DNA of 64,000 bases from JABDII01 sp963815325 (lineage in GTDB: Bacteria > Gemmatimonadota > Gemmatimonadetes > Gemmatimonadales > GWC2-71-9): assembly GCA_963815325.1 (NCBI GenBank), contig CAWFGG010000009.1:248001-312000 (forward strand), in the 5' to 3' direction. Both the position numbers and the translations under genes were made by a program. This document shows, piece after piece, positions 52,198 to 60,225 of the stretch. The first letter of the stretch is position 1. Every line of letters begins with the position of its first letter. The notes beneath the pieces are model-generated. The model had not been told where the DNA came from. It was given only the letters and a program-made list of their open reading frames with translations, and searched no databases.

Positions 52198-53654
52198 GCC
52201 GGCCTCAGCGCCTCGGTAACGATACGTCGTTCGTCGAAGTCTACTTTGGTCGTGCCGATGACCTGATAGGTCTCGTGGCCCTTGCCGGCCAGCACCAGGA
52301 CATCGTCGTGCTCGACCTCCTGCAACATGGTGCGGATGGCTTCCGCCCGGTCCGTGATGCGGCGGTGTGGCGCATTGCCCATGCCCCGCTCGATGTCGTC
52401 GATGATGCGATCGGGGTCTTCCCTTCGCGGGTTGTCCGACGTGACGACCGCATAGTCGGCGAGCGTCGCCGCTACCTGCCCCATCATCGGACGCTTGCCG
52501 GGATCGCGGTCGCCGCCGCACCCGAACAGTGCGATCAGACGCCCGCGCGTCAGTGGCCGCAGCGCCTCGAGCGCCCGCGCCAGCGCATCGGGAGTATGGG
52601 CATAGTCCCGGATGACCGTGCACGGGTGCTCGGTCAATACCTCCATCCGGCCAGGAACGGCAGGCGCGTGCCGCAGGCGCTCGACGACCCGGTCGAGCGG
52701 CACTCCGAGTGCCACGGCGCTGGCAATGGCGGCGAGGGCGTTCGAGACGTTGAACTCTCCAAGCAAGGGCACCTGAGCCCAGGATGTCCCGAACCGTCCT
52801 TCCAGCAGGAATCGGCTCCCACCGGCGGTCAGTTCACGGGTGGGTGCACAGACGTCGGCACCCCGCTCCAGGCCGAAGGTTACCCGGTGCCCGCGTCGGG
52901 GCAGCGCTCTCCAGGCCGTATCCTCCCGATTGACGACCTCGACCCCGTCGAGTCCGAGGTGTGCGCCGAGCCGGAGCTTGGCGCTCAGGTAATCGTCCAT
53001 CGAGGCGTGATAGTCGAGGTGGTCGCGTGACAGGTTGGTGAACACGGCGGCGGCAAAGTGCAGTCCGTCCAGCCGGCCTTGGTCGAGGCTGTGGGACGAC
53101 GCCTCCAGAACCACTTGTGTCGTGCCGCGCCGAACGAACTCGGCCAGCGTGGCCTGCAGGTCGATGGGTCCGGGCGTTGTGAGCGTGCCGGCCGTGGACG
53201 GCACGGCAGAGCCCGAACCGTCGAGCGCTCCGAGGGTGCCGATGCTTCCCGCCGTGCTTCCGCCATTCAGGAGATGACGGATCAGTGCCGTGGTCGTGGT
53301 CTTTCCGTTCGTTCCGGTCACGCCAATCAAGGACAGGCGATCCGCCGGGCGGCCGTGCCACGTTTCCCCCGCAATTCTGGCGGCCGTCCGTCCTTGCGAG
53401 ACGATGACCAGGGGTACCGGCACATCCAACGTGCGTTCAGCCACGATTGCGGAGGCGCCCCGGGCGACCGCATCGGCGGCGAAGTCGTGGCCGTCAGACT
53501 CGGTGCCACGCACTGCACAAAAGACTTCACCCGGCAGGACCGCGCGGCTGTCGCCGCGCACTCCCGTGATGACGACCTGGTCCGAAGGAGCCGAGATCAC
53601 CTGCCCTTCTCTGCGAAAGGCAGTGACGAGCTCGTCCAGCATCCGCCGTTTCAT
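52194..53654 (-). CDS. murE: UDP-MurNAc-dipeptide--meso-diaminopimelate ligase
   Basis: The 486-residue ligase has ITGVRGDSRAVLPGEVFCAV, IGVTGTNGKTTTTALIRHLL, VLEASSHSLDQGRLDGLHF and RDYAHTPDALARALEAL. The third-residue selectivity motif is DNPR (TSDNPRREDPDRIIDDI), which in known MurE enzymes marks use of meso-diaminopimelate instead of lysine. This predicts DAP-type peptidoglycan. The ATG at 53654 overlaps the ftsI stop as ATGA. Confidence 0.97.
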   Translation of the reverse strand: MKRRMLDELVTAFRREGQVISAPSDQVVITGVRGDSRAVLPGEVFCAVRGTESDGHDFAADAVARGASAIVAERTLDVPVPLVIVSQGRTAARIAGETWHGRPADRLSLIGVTGTNGKTTTTALIRHLLNGGSTAGSIGTLGALDGSGSAVPSTAGTLTTPGPIDLQATLAEFVRRGTTQVVLEASSHSLDQGRLDGLHFAAAVFTNLSRDHLDYHASMDDYLSAKLRLGAHLGLDGVEVVNREDTAWRALPRRGHRVTFGLERGADVCAPTRELTAGGSRFLLEGRFGTSWAQVPLLGEFNVSNALAAIASAVALGVPLDRVVERLRHAPAVPGRMEVLTEHPCTVIRDYAHTPDALARALEALRPLTRGRLIALFGCGGDRDPGKRPMMGQVAATLADYAVVTSDNPRREDPDRIIDDIERGMGNAPHRRITDRAEAIRTMLQEVEHDDVLVLAGKGHETYQVIGTTKVDFDERRIVTEALRPA

Positions 53655-55636
53655 CTGGCCCACACGGTGACGATGCGGCCACGGGCCATGAGGGTCCCGG
53701 CGCTCGGCCACGTGCGCTCAACGGTACCGAGCCCGCGCAGCTGGACCTGGAACCCACGCTGATGCAGGGCAAGGACGGCTTCCCGTACCGGCAAGGCTAC
53801 GACCTTTGGCACCGGTCGCGGCGGAGGGTTGGCGGAGTCCGCCGCGGCCGGGGGCCACGGAATGACGATCGGCGGAGCGCTGACGCGGCCTTCCGCCTCA
53901 GGTTCGTTTCGTCGCGGCCGCTGCCGTGGCCGACCCTGTGTCTCGGCCGGTGTGAACGGCAGGAGTCCCGCGGCCAAGGCATGGTTCAGCATGTCTTTGG
54001 TGGCCGGCGCCGCCGTCTGCGCACCGTAGTAGCTCCCGGCCCGAGGATTGTCGATCTTCACGACAACCACCAGCTCGGGATTGTCCTGCGGAAAGAGTGC
54101 GGCAAAGGACCCGGTGTATTCATCCACGTACCGACCATCACGAAATCGCCTGGCCGTTCCGGTCTTGCCCACGAGAAAGTACTTGCCGAGCTGGGCCCGT
54201 TCGCCGGTGCCGCCTTGTTCCACCGCGCCGCGCAGGAACTCCCGCAGGCTGGCCGCCACGGTCGGCGAAACAGCGCGGCGCACCGGCTCTGGGATGTGCT
54301 GGTAGATCACCTCCCCTTCCGCGTCGCGGATTTCCTTTACGATGGCAGGACTCAGCACGATGCCGTCGTTCGCGATCGCCGCGTAGGCCACCGCCAGTTG
54401 GAGTGGTGTGACCGCGAGTTCGTACCCCATGGCGAGGCTCGCGGGGGTCATGCGAAGCGTCCACTGGTGTGGCGGATTGAGGCGGCCTTCGGATTCCGAA
54501 GGAAACTCGATGCCGGTCCGGTTGCCGAACCCGAACCCTCGGAGGGTCTCGTATTGCTGTTCGGGGGTGAGTCGGGTCGCGAACTTGGCCATGGCCACAT
54601 TGCTCGATACCCGGATGGCGTCTGCCAGGGTCAAGGGATGGACCCCGAGGTTGCGATGGGAGTCTTCGATCGTCCGGTATTGCGATGGCCGCGTCGGCTG
54701 TTCGACGATGGGCATTCGCCACCGGCCGTCGACCACGTTTTCGGTGTCGGTACTGTCCACCAGCCCTTGCATGAGCAACGCGGCCGCCGTGAAGATCTTG
54801 GCCGTGGAGCCCGGCTCGAAGGTGGTGTGAATGGCGGCGGGCGATGGGACGAGCCTGCCGTTCTGGGTCACTCGCGACGCGAGGGCCAAAACGTCACCGG
54901 TTCCGGGATGGAGGAGGACCACGTCGCCACCTTCCGCATCCGAGGCGGCGATGGCGTCTTCCAATCCCCGTTCGGCGATGTCTTGGAGTTCGACGTCCAG
55001 CGTCAGGTAGACATCGTCGCCCGCAACCGGTGCGCGGCGCCGACGTGACGGCGACTCGTACCGTCGTCCCAGGTGGTCCTTCAACACCACGGCCTCCCCG
55101 GGCTGGCCTTGGAGGAGCGAATCCAGCAAGAGCTCGAGGCCGGTGGCGCCGGTCCCTTCGGCGTTCAAGCGTCCCAAGATCGGGCCGGCCAGGTCGCCGG
55201 AAGGATAGGTCCGCTCGAGCCGCCGATGGAGGTGAATGCCGCGGGCGTCCCGAAGCGGCTCGGCTTTGGTGGCCGGAAAGGGCCCCGCCAGCCACCGATA
55301 GCGCTTCGATTTACGGAGCGCCTGCTCCAGCGGGCGGGCCGCGATCCCGAGATGCTTGGCGACGAGGCGCGCCGTGCCGCGGACATCAGTCACCTCATTC
55401 GGGGCAATCCCGATGGCGTATTCCTCTTGGGTCACGACCAGCGGCTGCCCATTGCGATCGTAGATGGTCCCGCGGCGAGCGGGTACTTGCTCGGTACTGG
55501 TGCGCTGCCGTTCGGCGATGGCCGCATAGTGACCGCCCCGCACCACCTGAATCTGGGCAGCCCGAACCACGACCGCCGCGAGGGCCAAGCCCAGGATGAA
55601 CTCGAGCGCGCCGATGCGCGCCACCGACCGGGCCAC
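53651..55636 (-). CDS. ftsI: septal transpeptidase FtsI (PBP3) with C-terminal PASTA domain
   Basis: This class B penicillin-binding protein of 661 residues has an N-terminal helix (ALEFILGLALAAVVVRAAQI), a dimerisation domain, and the transpeptidase with STAK (FEPGSTAKIFTAA), SSN (IRVSSNVAMAKFAT) and KTGTA (FLVGKTGTARRF). A Pro/Arg-rich linker leads to a PASTA module (VVALPVREAVLALHQRGFQV). The start was set at GTG 55636, which gives a TAGTG overlap with the ftsL stop and a GGGAGG site 9 nt upstream; another GTG at 55684 would add 16 basic residues. PASTA modules in such enzymes are thought to sense muropeptides or beta-lactams. Confidence 0.94.
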   Translation of the reverse strand: MARSVARIGALEFILGLALAAVVVRAAQIQVVRGGHYAAIAERQRTSTEQVPARRGTIYDRNGQPLVVTQEEYAIGIAPNEVTDVRGTARLVAKHLGIAARPLEQALRKSKRYRWLAGPFPATKAEPLRDARGIHLHRRLERTYPSGDLAGPILGRLNAEGTGATGLELLLDSLLQGQPGEAVVLKDHLGRRYESPSRRRRAPVAGDDVYLTLDVELQDIAERGLEDAIAASDAEGGDVVLLHPGTGDVLALASRVTQNGRLVPSPAAIHTTFEPGSTAKIFTAAALLMQGLVDSTDTENVVDGRWRMPIVEQPTRPSQYRTIEDSHRNLGVHPLTLADAIRVSSNVAMAKFATRLTPEQQYETLRGFGFGNRTGIEFPSESEGRLNPPHQWTLRMTPASLAMGYELAVTPLQLAVAYAAIANDGIVLSPAIVKEIRDAEGEVIYQHIPEPVRRAVSPTVAASLREFLRGAVEQGGTGERAQLGKYFLVGKTGTARRFRDGRYVDEYTGSFAALFPQDNPELVVVVKIDNPRAGSYYGAQTAAPATKDMLNHALAAGLLPFTPAETQGRPRQRPRRNEPEAEGRVSAPPIVIPWPPAAADSANPPPRPVPKVVALPVREAVLALHQRGFQVQLRGLGTVERTWPSAGTLMARGRIVTVWAR

Positions 55637-55935
55637 TAGCGTTGGCCTCCCGCGCCGGTATCTCCCGGCGAGAAGTTTTCCCACTCCGAGTCCGCCGGCT
55701 CGCGCAAACCCAGCGCCTTCTCGACCCGGGGCATCAGGACTTTCCGACCGGATGCCTGGCGCACCCGCCGAATGAGCTCGGCGTGTTTCGCTTCGAGCAC
55801 CACCCGTTCATTCCGCAAGGTCTCCAATCGCCGGGCGGTCCGGATCGCGTCGCTCTGGCGCGCCACGACCACGGTGGTGACGACCAAGAACACCAGCAAC
55901 CAGAATAGGACCCAGTATCGTCCTCTAAGCTCCAT
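55636..55935 (-). CDS. ftsL: cell division protein FtsL
   Basis: This 99-residue bitopic protein has a short cytoplasmic tail, one transmembrane helix (YWVLFWLLVFLVVTTVVVA) and a periplasmic leucine-zipper-like coiled coil (residues 28-75, with RTARRLETLRNERVVLEAKH). Sequence conservation in FtsL is low, so the call rests on topology, length and its place between rsmH and ftsI. It overlaps the end of rsmH by 11 nt. Confidence 0.87.
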   Translation of the reverse strand: MELRGRYWVLFWLLVFLVVTTVVVARQSDAIRTARRLETLRNERVVLEAKHAELIRRVRQASGRKVLMPRVEKALGLREPADSEWENFSPGDTGAGGQR

Positions 55936-56833
55936 CAGTTACCCGAAACACTCTGAGCCGGGCACTGCGGGCCCTGGGATTTCGTGCGATTTCTTCCGCG
56001 GTCGGCCGGATGGGCTTCCGCGGCACCGCCTTCCCGTACGGCCGGCCCCGGCAGGTACACATCGGCTGTTCGGTGGGACAGACACACGCCTTGCTCCACT
56101 CCCGGAAAGCATGTTTGACCAGGCGATCCTCCCCTGAATGATAACTGATCACCACCACGCACCCACCGGGGGTCAGGGCGTCACGCCATACCGGAAGCGC
56201 AGTGTCGAGCTGGGTCAATTCGGCATTGACCTCGATCCGAACGGCTTGGAACAACCGCGCGAAGTCGCCCGGCCCGGATCTGGGGCCCAACACGGCCCGG
56301 ATGGCGTTGACCAGATCATCGCTGGTGCGGAGCGGGCTCGTGACCCGGCGGCGCGCGACTTCCCGAGCCAGCCGGTAGGCACGCCGCTCGTCACCATAGT
56401 CCGCGAAAATGCGAACGAGTCGCTCCGGGTCCGCCCGGTTGAGCACCTCGGCGGCGGTCGGTCCCTCGGCGTCCATTCGCATGTCGAGCGGCACGCCGGG
56501 CCGGAAGCTGAAGCCCCGGGCGGGATCATCCAGGAGCCGCGAGGAGACTCCGAGATCCGCGACCACCCCATCGGGGTGAAACTCGGTAACGGCCCGGAGC
56601 GCCTCGGGCGATCCGAAGCTGGCATGGAGGTAGGTGTACGCGGAGGCACCCAATCGGGCCCGGGCGCGCTGCAGCGCCTCGGCGTCGCGGTCGATACCCA
56701 GGAGCGTGACGCCATGCCCGAGCAGCGCCTCGGCGTAGCCGCCATCCCCCAGGGTGACATCGGCGACTCGCCGGGCGGTCCCGAGCGCTTCGAGCACCTG
56801 CGGGAGCATGACTGGGTCGTGGTGGCTCGTCAC
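55925..56833 (-). CDS. rsmH: 16S rRNA (cytosine1402-N4)-methyltransferase
   Basis: This 302-residue SAM-dependent enzyme (old name MraW) opens the division cluster. It has SHHDPVMLPQVLEALGTARR, VADVTLGDGGYAEALL, VVADLGVSSRLLDDPARGFS and the C-terminal VVISYHSGEDRLVKHAFREW and VPRKPIRPTAEEIARNPRAR. The last motif is diagnostic. mraZ, its usual upstream partner, is not found; tRNA-Asp lies upstream instead. Confidence 0.96.
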   Translation of the reverse strand: MTSHHDPVMLPQVLEALGTARRVADVTLGDGGYAEALLGHGVTLLGIDRDAEALQRARARLGASAYTYLHASFGSPEALRAVTEFHPDGVVADLGVSSRLLDDPARGFSFRPGVPLDMRMDAEGPTAAEVLNRADPERLVRIFADYGDERRAYRLAREVARRRVTSPLRTSDDLVNAIRAVLGPRSGPGDFARLFQAVRIEVNAELTQLDTALPVWRDALTPGGCVVVISYHSGEDRLVKHAFREWSKACVCPTEQPMCTCRGRPYGKAVPRKPIRPTAEEIARNPRARSARLRVFRVTDGA

Positions 56834-56862
56834 GGTATGCCGGGCGGGAGATTGATTACGAC

Positions 56863-56894
56863 AACACCCCGCTCGCCAGGGGGGAACGGGGTGT
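56863..56894 (-). terminator. GC-rich hairpin between tRNA-Asp and rsmH
   Basis: A perfect 8-bp stem (ACACCCCG at 56863-56870 with CGGGGTGT at 56887-56894) closes a 16-nt loop downstream of the tRNA-Asp gene. The minus-strand sequence after it is A/T-rich for only a few bases, without a proper T-run. It could be a processing or attenuating structure between the tRNA and the division cluster. Confidence 0.35.
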
Positions 56895-56911
56895 CGTTGG
56901 AATGTCGGGAG

Positions 56912-56986
56912 CGGGGCTGACGGGACTCGAACCCGCGACTTCCGCAGTGACAGTGCGGCACTCTAACCAAACTGAGCTACAGCCCC
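56912..56986 (-). tRNA. tRNA-Asp (anticodon GTC)
   Basis: The 75-nt cloverleaf begins GGGGCTGTAGCTCAG, with acceptor stem GGGGCTG paired to CAGCCCC, anticodon arm CCGCA-CTGTCAC-TGCGG giving GTC, and T arm with GGTTCGAGTCC. The discriminator base is G, as expected for Asp. CCA is not encoded. It lies between a secreted TPR protein gene and rsmH. Confidence 0.95.
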
Positions 56987-57002
56987 CGGTTTCGAGCACC
57001 GC

Positions 57003-57008
57003 AATATA
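57003..57008 (-). promoter_or_regulatory. candidate -10 element for tRNA-Asp
   Basis: TATATT on the minus strand, in an otherwise GC-rich gap, lies 17 nt before the mature tRNA 5' end. No good -35 hexamer is visible at the expected spacing, so this is only a possible promoter. Confidence 0.35.
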
Positions 57009-57023
57009 GAGAGCAGCTTCCTC

Positions 57024-57040
57024 CTGAGGAAGGCCCTCAG
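57024..57040 (-). terminator. small hairpin at the end of the TPR gene
   Basis: CTGAGG (57040-57035 on the minus strand) pairs with CCTCAG (57029-57024) over 6 bp with a 5-nt loop, overlapping the TGA stop codon of the upstream gene. There is no T-tract, so termination strength is doubtful. Confidence 0.3.
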
Positions 57041-58746
57041 CGACAGTACGCCGTGATCATGGACGCGACCCGCGGCTTGTACTGGCGTAAGTATCCCTCA
57101 TACAAGGACGCCTGCTGCTGGTTTGCCTCTCGACCCAGTGAGAACGCTATCTCGGACTCCTTGAGCAGCGCATCCATCTGCCGGGCAATGTCGCACGACT
57201 TTTCTTGCTCCGCCCGCGGGTCGAGCTTCGGAATCTGACTGAAGGTCGCGATCCCGAGCACGTAGTTGGCGGTCGTGGTAAGCTGCGCGTTGGATGACCC
57301 CGTGAGCGCGATGGCCTTCCGAGTGATCGCCGCCGCCCCCTCCAGGTCCTGCGGCTCCTGCAGGAGCGGCAAGGCGCCGTTCGTCAGGATGACGGCCGCA
57401 CTTTGTTTCGCCTGATCGTCCTCACTGCCCAGCACGAAGTCGATCAGCGGCATCGCATCAGGTGCTCGACGCCCATCGGCGAATACCTTCATCACGGTCA
57501 AGGCCGTCGGTATGCTGGTCGGGTCGATCTCGAGCAGGCGGGAGGTGACGGCGAGCGCGCTGTCGAGCTCTCCAACCAGCCCGTAGCCCTTCGCCAGGAA
57601 GCCCAACAGGTTGACGTTCGCGGGATACTTGTCGACTCCGATCCGGGCCCACTTGAGCAGGCGCGCCGTATCCGGCTGCTCGTCGGCGAAGACCATGACC
57701 TTGAGGAAGTACAGGGAATCGGCCTTGGTCGAGTCATTCTGGTAGACCTGTTCGAGGGCGTCGATCGCGCCGCCGAAGTTCCCGGACACGGCGTAGGCAT
57801 TGCTCAGGAGGTCCCAGAGATCGGCATTGGTCGGATCGAGTTCCAGACCGTTCTTGGCGATGTCTACCGCCGCGTCAGGTTGACCGTACTGATTGAACAG
57901 ACGAATCGCGGTTTCCCGGAGCTGCTGGTTGGTCGGCGCGATCAGGAGCATTTGCTGGAAGGCGTCGATGACCTTGGCGCTGTCACCCAAGGCCTCGTAC
58001 TGGGTGGCCAGGTCGGTCCACGCCGGCAGGCTCTGCGGATCTCCTTCCACCGCCTTGTCGAGCAGGGCAATAGTGGTGCTGGAACTCTCCTGCTTGGCGA
58101 TGGCGATCTGAGCCAGACAATAATTGGCAAGGCCGTGGTTCGGCACGCGCCGAATAGCCCTTTCGGCCGCGGCCGCGGCTTTGTCCGGCTTGTCGACCAT
58201 CTGGTCGATGCAGCCCTTGGCATCCTCGTACGCCCGAACCCCCTCGCGCAGGAGTTCAGCCGTCGCTTCACCCATGGCCTTGAAGGTCTGCCCGGGTTCG
58301 CGCCCGACCGACACCACCAGACCCGCCTTGTCGTTGACCCCGGCCAGGCGTGCCGTCAGGGAGTAGTCGCTCCCGCCGCGGTGCGCCATGGAGGAGCTTA
58401 TGAAGGTCCAGGCGCGCAACTCGTTGGCAAACCGCCGGGCGACCGGCGCTGAGAGAATCGCGTCCGGTGGGTAGCCCCACGTGGCGAGCGCGTCGTTCAT
58501 CTGCTCCCGATCCACGACACGGAATTTGTTGCCGACCACCCGGCCCAGCCGATCCCGGAGCCCAATGCCGGCTTCAACCGCGGAGGCTGAATCTTCGGAA
58601 GTGAAGACGTACGGATTCGCCACTAGGAGTTTCGGAGCCGCCTGGGAGGGCGACTGGCGACCGGCCCCGGCCGGAATTTGGCCGGCGGCGGGAGTCGCCA
58701 CCGCACCGGCGAGAGCGGCCAAGACGAGTGAGCGGATCACGTGCAT
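57037..58746 (-). CDS. secreted TPR-repeat protein
   Basis: This 569-residue protein has a signal peptide (SLVLAALAGAVATPAAGQ), an N-terminal domain with KLLVANPYVFTSEDSASAVE then LRDRLGRVVGNKFRVVDREQ (a TolB-N-like or CsgG-like alpha/beta fold that binds partners), and tetratricopeptide-like repeats from about residue 175 to 440 (AAAAAERAIRRVPNHGLANY; AVDIAKNGLELDPTNADLWD). The cysteines near the end (CDIARQM, AYCR) are few. The ATG at 58746 was chosen; TTG at 58752 is an alternative. It probably scaffolds other envelope proteins. Flanked by two tRNA genes. Confidence 0.78.
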   Translation of the reverse strand: MHVIRSLVLAALAGAVATPAAGQIPAGAGRQSPSQAAPKLLVANPYVFTSEDSASAVEAGIGLRDRLGRVVGNKFRVVDREQMNDALATWGYPPDAILSAPVARRFANELRAWTFISSSMAHRGGSDYSLTARLAGVNDKAGLVVSVGREPGQTFKAMGEATAELLREGVRAYEDAKGCIDQMVDKPDKAAAAAERAIRRVPNHGLANYCLAQIAIAKQESSSTTIALLDKAVEGDPQSLPAWTDLATQYEALGDSAKVIDAFQQMLLIAPTNQQLRETAIRLFNQYGQPDAAVDIAKNGLELDPTNADLWDLLSNAYAVSGNFGGAIDALEQVYQNDSTKADSLYFLKVMVFADEQPDTARLLKWARIGVDKYPANVNLLGFLAKGYGLVGELDSALAVTSRLLEIDPTSIPTALTVMKVFADGRRAPDAMPLIDFVLGSEDDQAKQSAAVILTNGALPLLQEPQDLEGAAAITRKAIALTGSSNAQLTTTANYVLGIATFSQIPKLDPRAEQEKSCDIARQMDALLKESEIAFSLGREANQQQASLYEGYLRQYKPRVASMITAYCR

Positions 58747-58825
58747 TGCCAATTGGCCTCCAGCAAGAAACGCGGGCCACCGGCCCTAGAGTGTGCTCGC
58801 CCGAGGGAGAGCGGTAGCAGCCAAA

Positions 58826-58900
58826 TGGGCGAAGAGGGATTCGAACCCCCGACTTCCTGCGTGTAAAGCAGGCGCTCTGAACCAGCTGAGCTATTCGCCC
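58826..58900 (-). tRNA. tRNA-Val (anticodon TAC)
   Basis: The 75-nt cloverleaf begins GGGCGAATAGCTCAGC. Acceptor GGGCGAA pairs with TTCGCCC, the anticodon arm is CCTGC-TTTACAC-GCAGG giving TAC, and the T arm contains GGTTCGAATCC. The discriminator is A, matching valine tRNAs. CCA is not encoded. It lies 33 nt after the small membrane protein gene. Confidence 0.95.
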
Positions 58901-58933
58901 AACAACCCAGCTTTGGCGCCCGACGAATACGCC

Positions 58934-59125
58934 CTAGAGCGCAATGCCCAAGGGAAACAGCACGCAATACCCGAGCACCAGGAACACCGCCGCCGCGCTT
59001 GCCTCTCCTGACACCAGGAGTCCGTACCCAACCCCCAATGATAGCAGTGCCGCGCCGAGGAGGAAAACGTTCCGGCGCGCGAGAGGGCCGCGCTCACGGG
59101 TGGCGGGCGGTTGCGAAGTGGGCAT
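58934..59125 (-). CDS. small two-helix membrane protein
   Basis: This 63-residue protein has a basic Pro/Arg N-terminus (residues 1-18) and two hydrophobic helices (NVFLLGAALLSLGVGYGLLV and AAAVFLVLGYCVLFPLGIAL). The layout resembles small DUF3098-type proteins of Bacteroidetes and relatives, but the match is by topology only. It is preceded by the candidate 6S RNA and followed by tRNA-Val. Confidence 0.68.
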   Translation of the reverse strand: MPTSQPPATRERGPLARRNVFLLGAALLSLGVGYGLLVSGEASAAAVFLVLGYCVLFPLGIAL

Positions 59126-59150
59126 AATCGTTGACGATACCCCCCTGGTC

Positions 59151-59290
59151 GGGATCGGTCAACCGGGCGACGGCCTCCCGGCGGCCGCGTTCCCGACCCC
59201 ACCAATACGCGTGGCCCAGCCATCTCACACCCCTCAAAGGCAACGGACGTGCCAGCTGGGAACAGAGGCACATCCGCTTGTCCCCCCTCG
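59151..59290 (-). ncRNA. ssrS: candidate 6S RNA (ssrS)
   Basis: No protein fits this gap. The minus-strand RNA has a long, broken closing stem: GGGA/TCCC, CAAGCGG/CCGGTTG (one G-G mismatch), GCCTC/GAGGC and GTTCCC/GGGAAC (59262-59257 with 59194 region). Inside is a large bubble containing CGTTGCCTTTGAG, a string I recall from alpha-proteobacterial 6S RNAs. 6S RNA mimics an open promoter and sequesters RNA polymerase holoenzyme in stationary phase. The ends given are estimates from pairing. An Rfam search would settle it. Confidence 0.55.
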
Positions 59291-59365
59291 ACTTGAACGG
59301 CAATCTCAGGGCAGGGTCTCGATCGCGATGTCACCTATCATGGACAGGGGATGCTTCGATCTGGC

Positions 59366-60157
59366 CTAGAACGCCGCGGACTCCTCCTCTTCCGGTATGA
59401 CCCACCCGTCGTCCAAGGCCCGGCGGCGCGGAAGGTCACGGCGGCGGCGGAGGAAATGCGCCAACAGGACCAGCCCGCCCAACAGGGTCCAAAGCCCGCC
59501 GGCCGCGAGCCAGGTGAGCATATTGTAGCGCCGCCGGATCGCTTGGGTCCACCGCACCTCGAACTGATCCACCGTGAGCCCAACCGTGCTCCGAACCGCG
59601 CTATCGAAACCCACGCCGCCCTGGAGCTCCTGAAACAGGGGCGCAAGCTGTCCACCGCTGGTTCGCTGGGCCAGATCGATCACAGCCGTCGCCGCGAGCG
59701 CGTAGGCTGTCTCCGCAGTCGTCGGTGGTCCGCGCAAGGCTCGATCCAGCTGATCGAAGTCGGGAATGCGCCCCCGGAGCACCGCCAGATTCAGGTTCAA
59801 CTGTTGCAGCCGGTCGAACTCCCCAGCCGCCCAGGACGCGTACCCTTCATCAAACCACAGTGGAAGCCGGGAACGCACCGCGTCGTGGAGGGCGAGGTGG
59901 GCGAGCTCGTGGCGCAGGACGGTGAATGCACTCGAGCCCCGCGACCGCACCATGATCGTTCGCGCAGCGGGATACGCGAGCCCAGCCGTCCAGCGGGGAA
60001 GCCGGCGGCGCGACAACGAGTCGAGATCGCGACCGGGCGCGAGGACGATGAGCCGGAGCGGCCCGGGCGATTGCCGTCCAAGGCCCGGCCATGCCACCGG
60101 TCGGCTCGCGACCTCGGCGAGCGCGAGGGCGAGATCCATCTCCTCGGGCCAAGCCAC
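59366..60157 (-). CDS. peptidase-MA-like metallohydrolase with C-terminal anchor, 5' end disturbed
   Basis: The 263 residues from GTG 60157 include the zinc motif HELAHLALHD (gluzincin HExxH), an FDEGYASWAAGEFDR segment supplying the third ligand Glu, and a C-terminal helix (MLTWLAAGGLWTLLGGLVLL). Just upstream the same frame reads FLLALALAAAVHQQQPSAVQ, a typical signal peptide, but no ATG, GTG or TTG precedes it before a stop. An ATG at 60251 reads into it only if one base is removed from the CCC at 60247-60245. The protein should be exported and anchored; the visible start is probably broken by a frameshift or sequence error. Confidence 0.8.
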   Translation of the reverse strand: MAWPEEMDLALALAEVASRPVAWPGLGRQSPGPLRLIVLAPGRDLDSLSRRRLPRWTAGLAYPAARTIMVRSRGSSAFTVLRHELAHLALHDAVRSRLPLWFDEGYASWAAGEFDRLQQLNLNLAVLRGRIPDFDQLDRALRGPPTTAETAYALAATAVIDLAQRTSGGQLAPLFQELQGGVGFDSAVRSTVGLTVDQFEVRWTQAIRRRYNMLTWLAAGGLWTLLGGLVLLAHFLRRRRDLPRRRALDDGWVIPEEEESAAF

Positions 60158-60225
60158 CGCCGTGACCTGCCCGACCTGGACAGCGCTCGGCTGTTGTTGA
60201 TGGACCGCGGCGGCGAGGGCGAGAG

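Noticed and set aside
49807..52266. An 819-codon open frame on the plus strand
   Set aside because: It lies exactly antisense to mraY and murF, has shadow composition (Arg/Gly/His rich, no domain) and is explained by GC-rich codon use in the real genes.
59094..59303. A 69-codon minus-strand frame in the gap before the small membrane protein
   Set aside because: It has no family resemblance or ribosome-binding site and overlaps a stretch better explained as a structured RNA.
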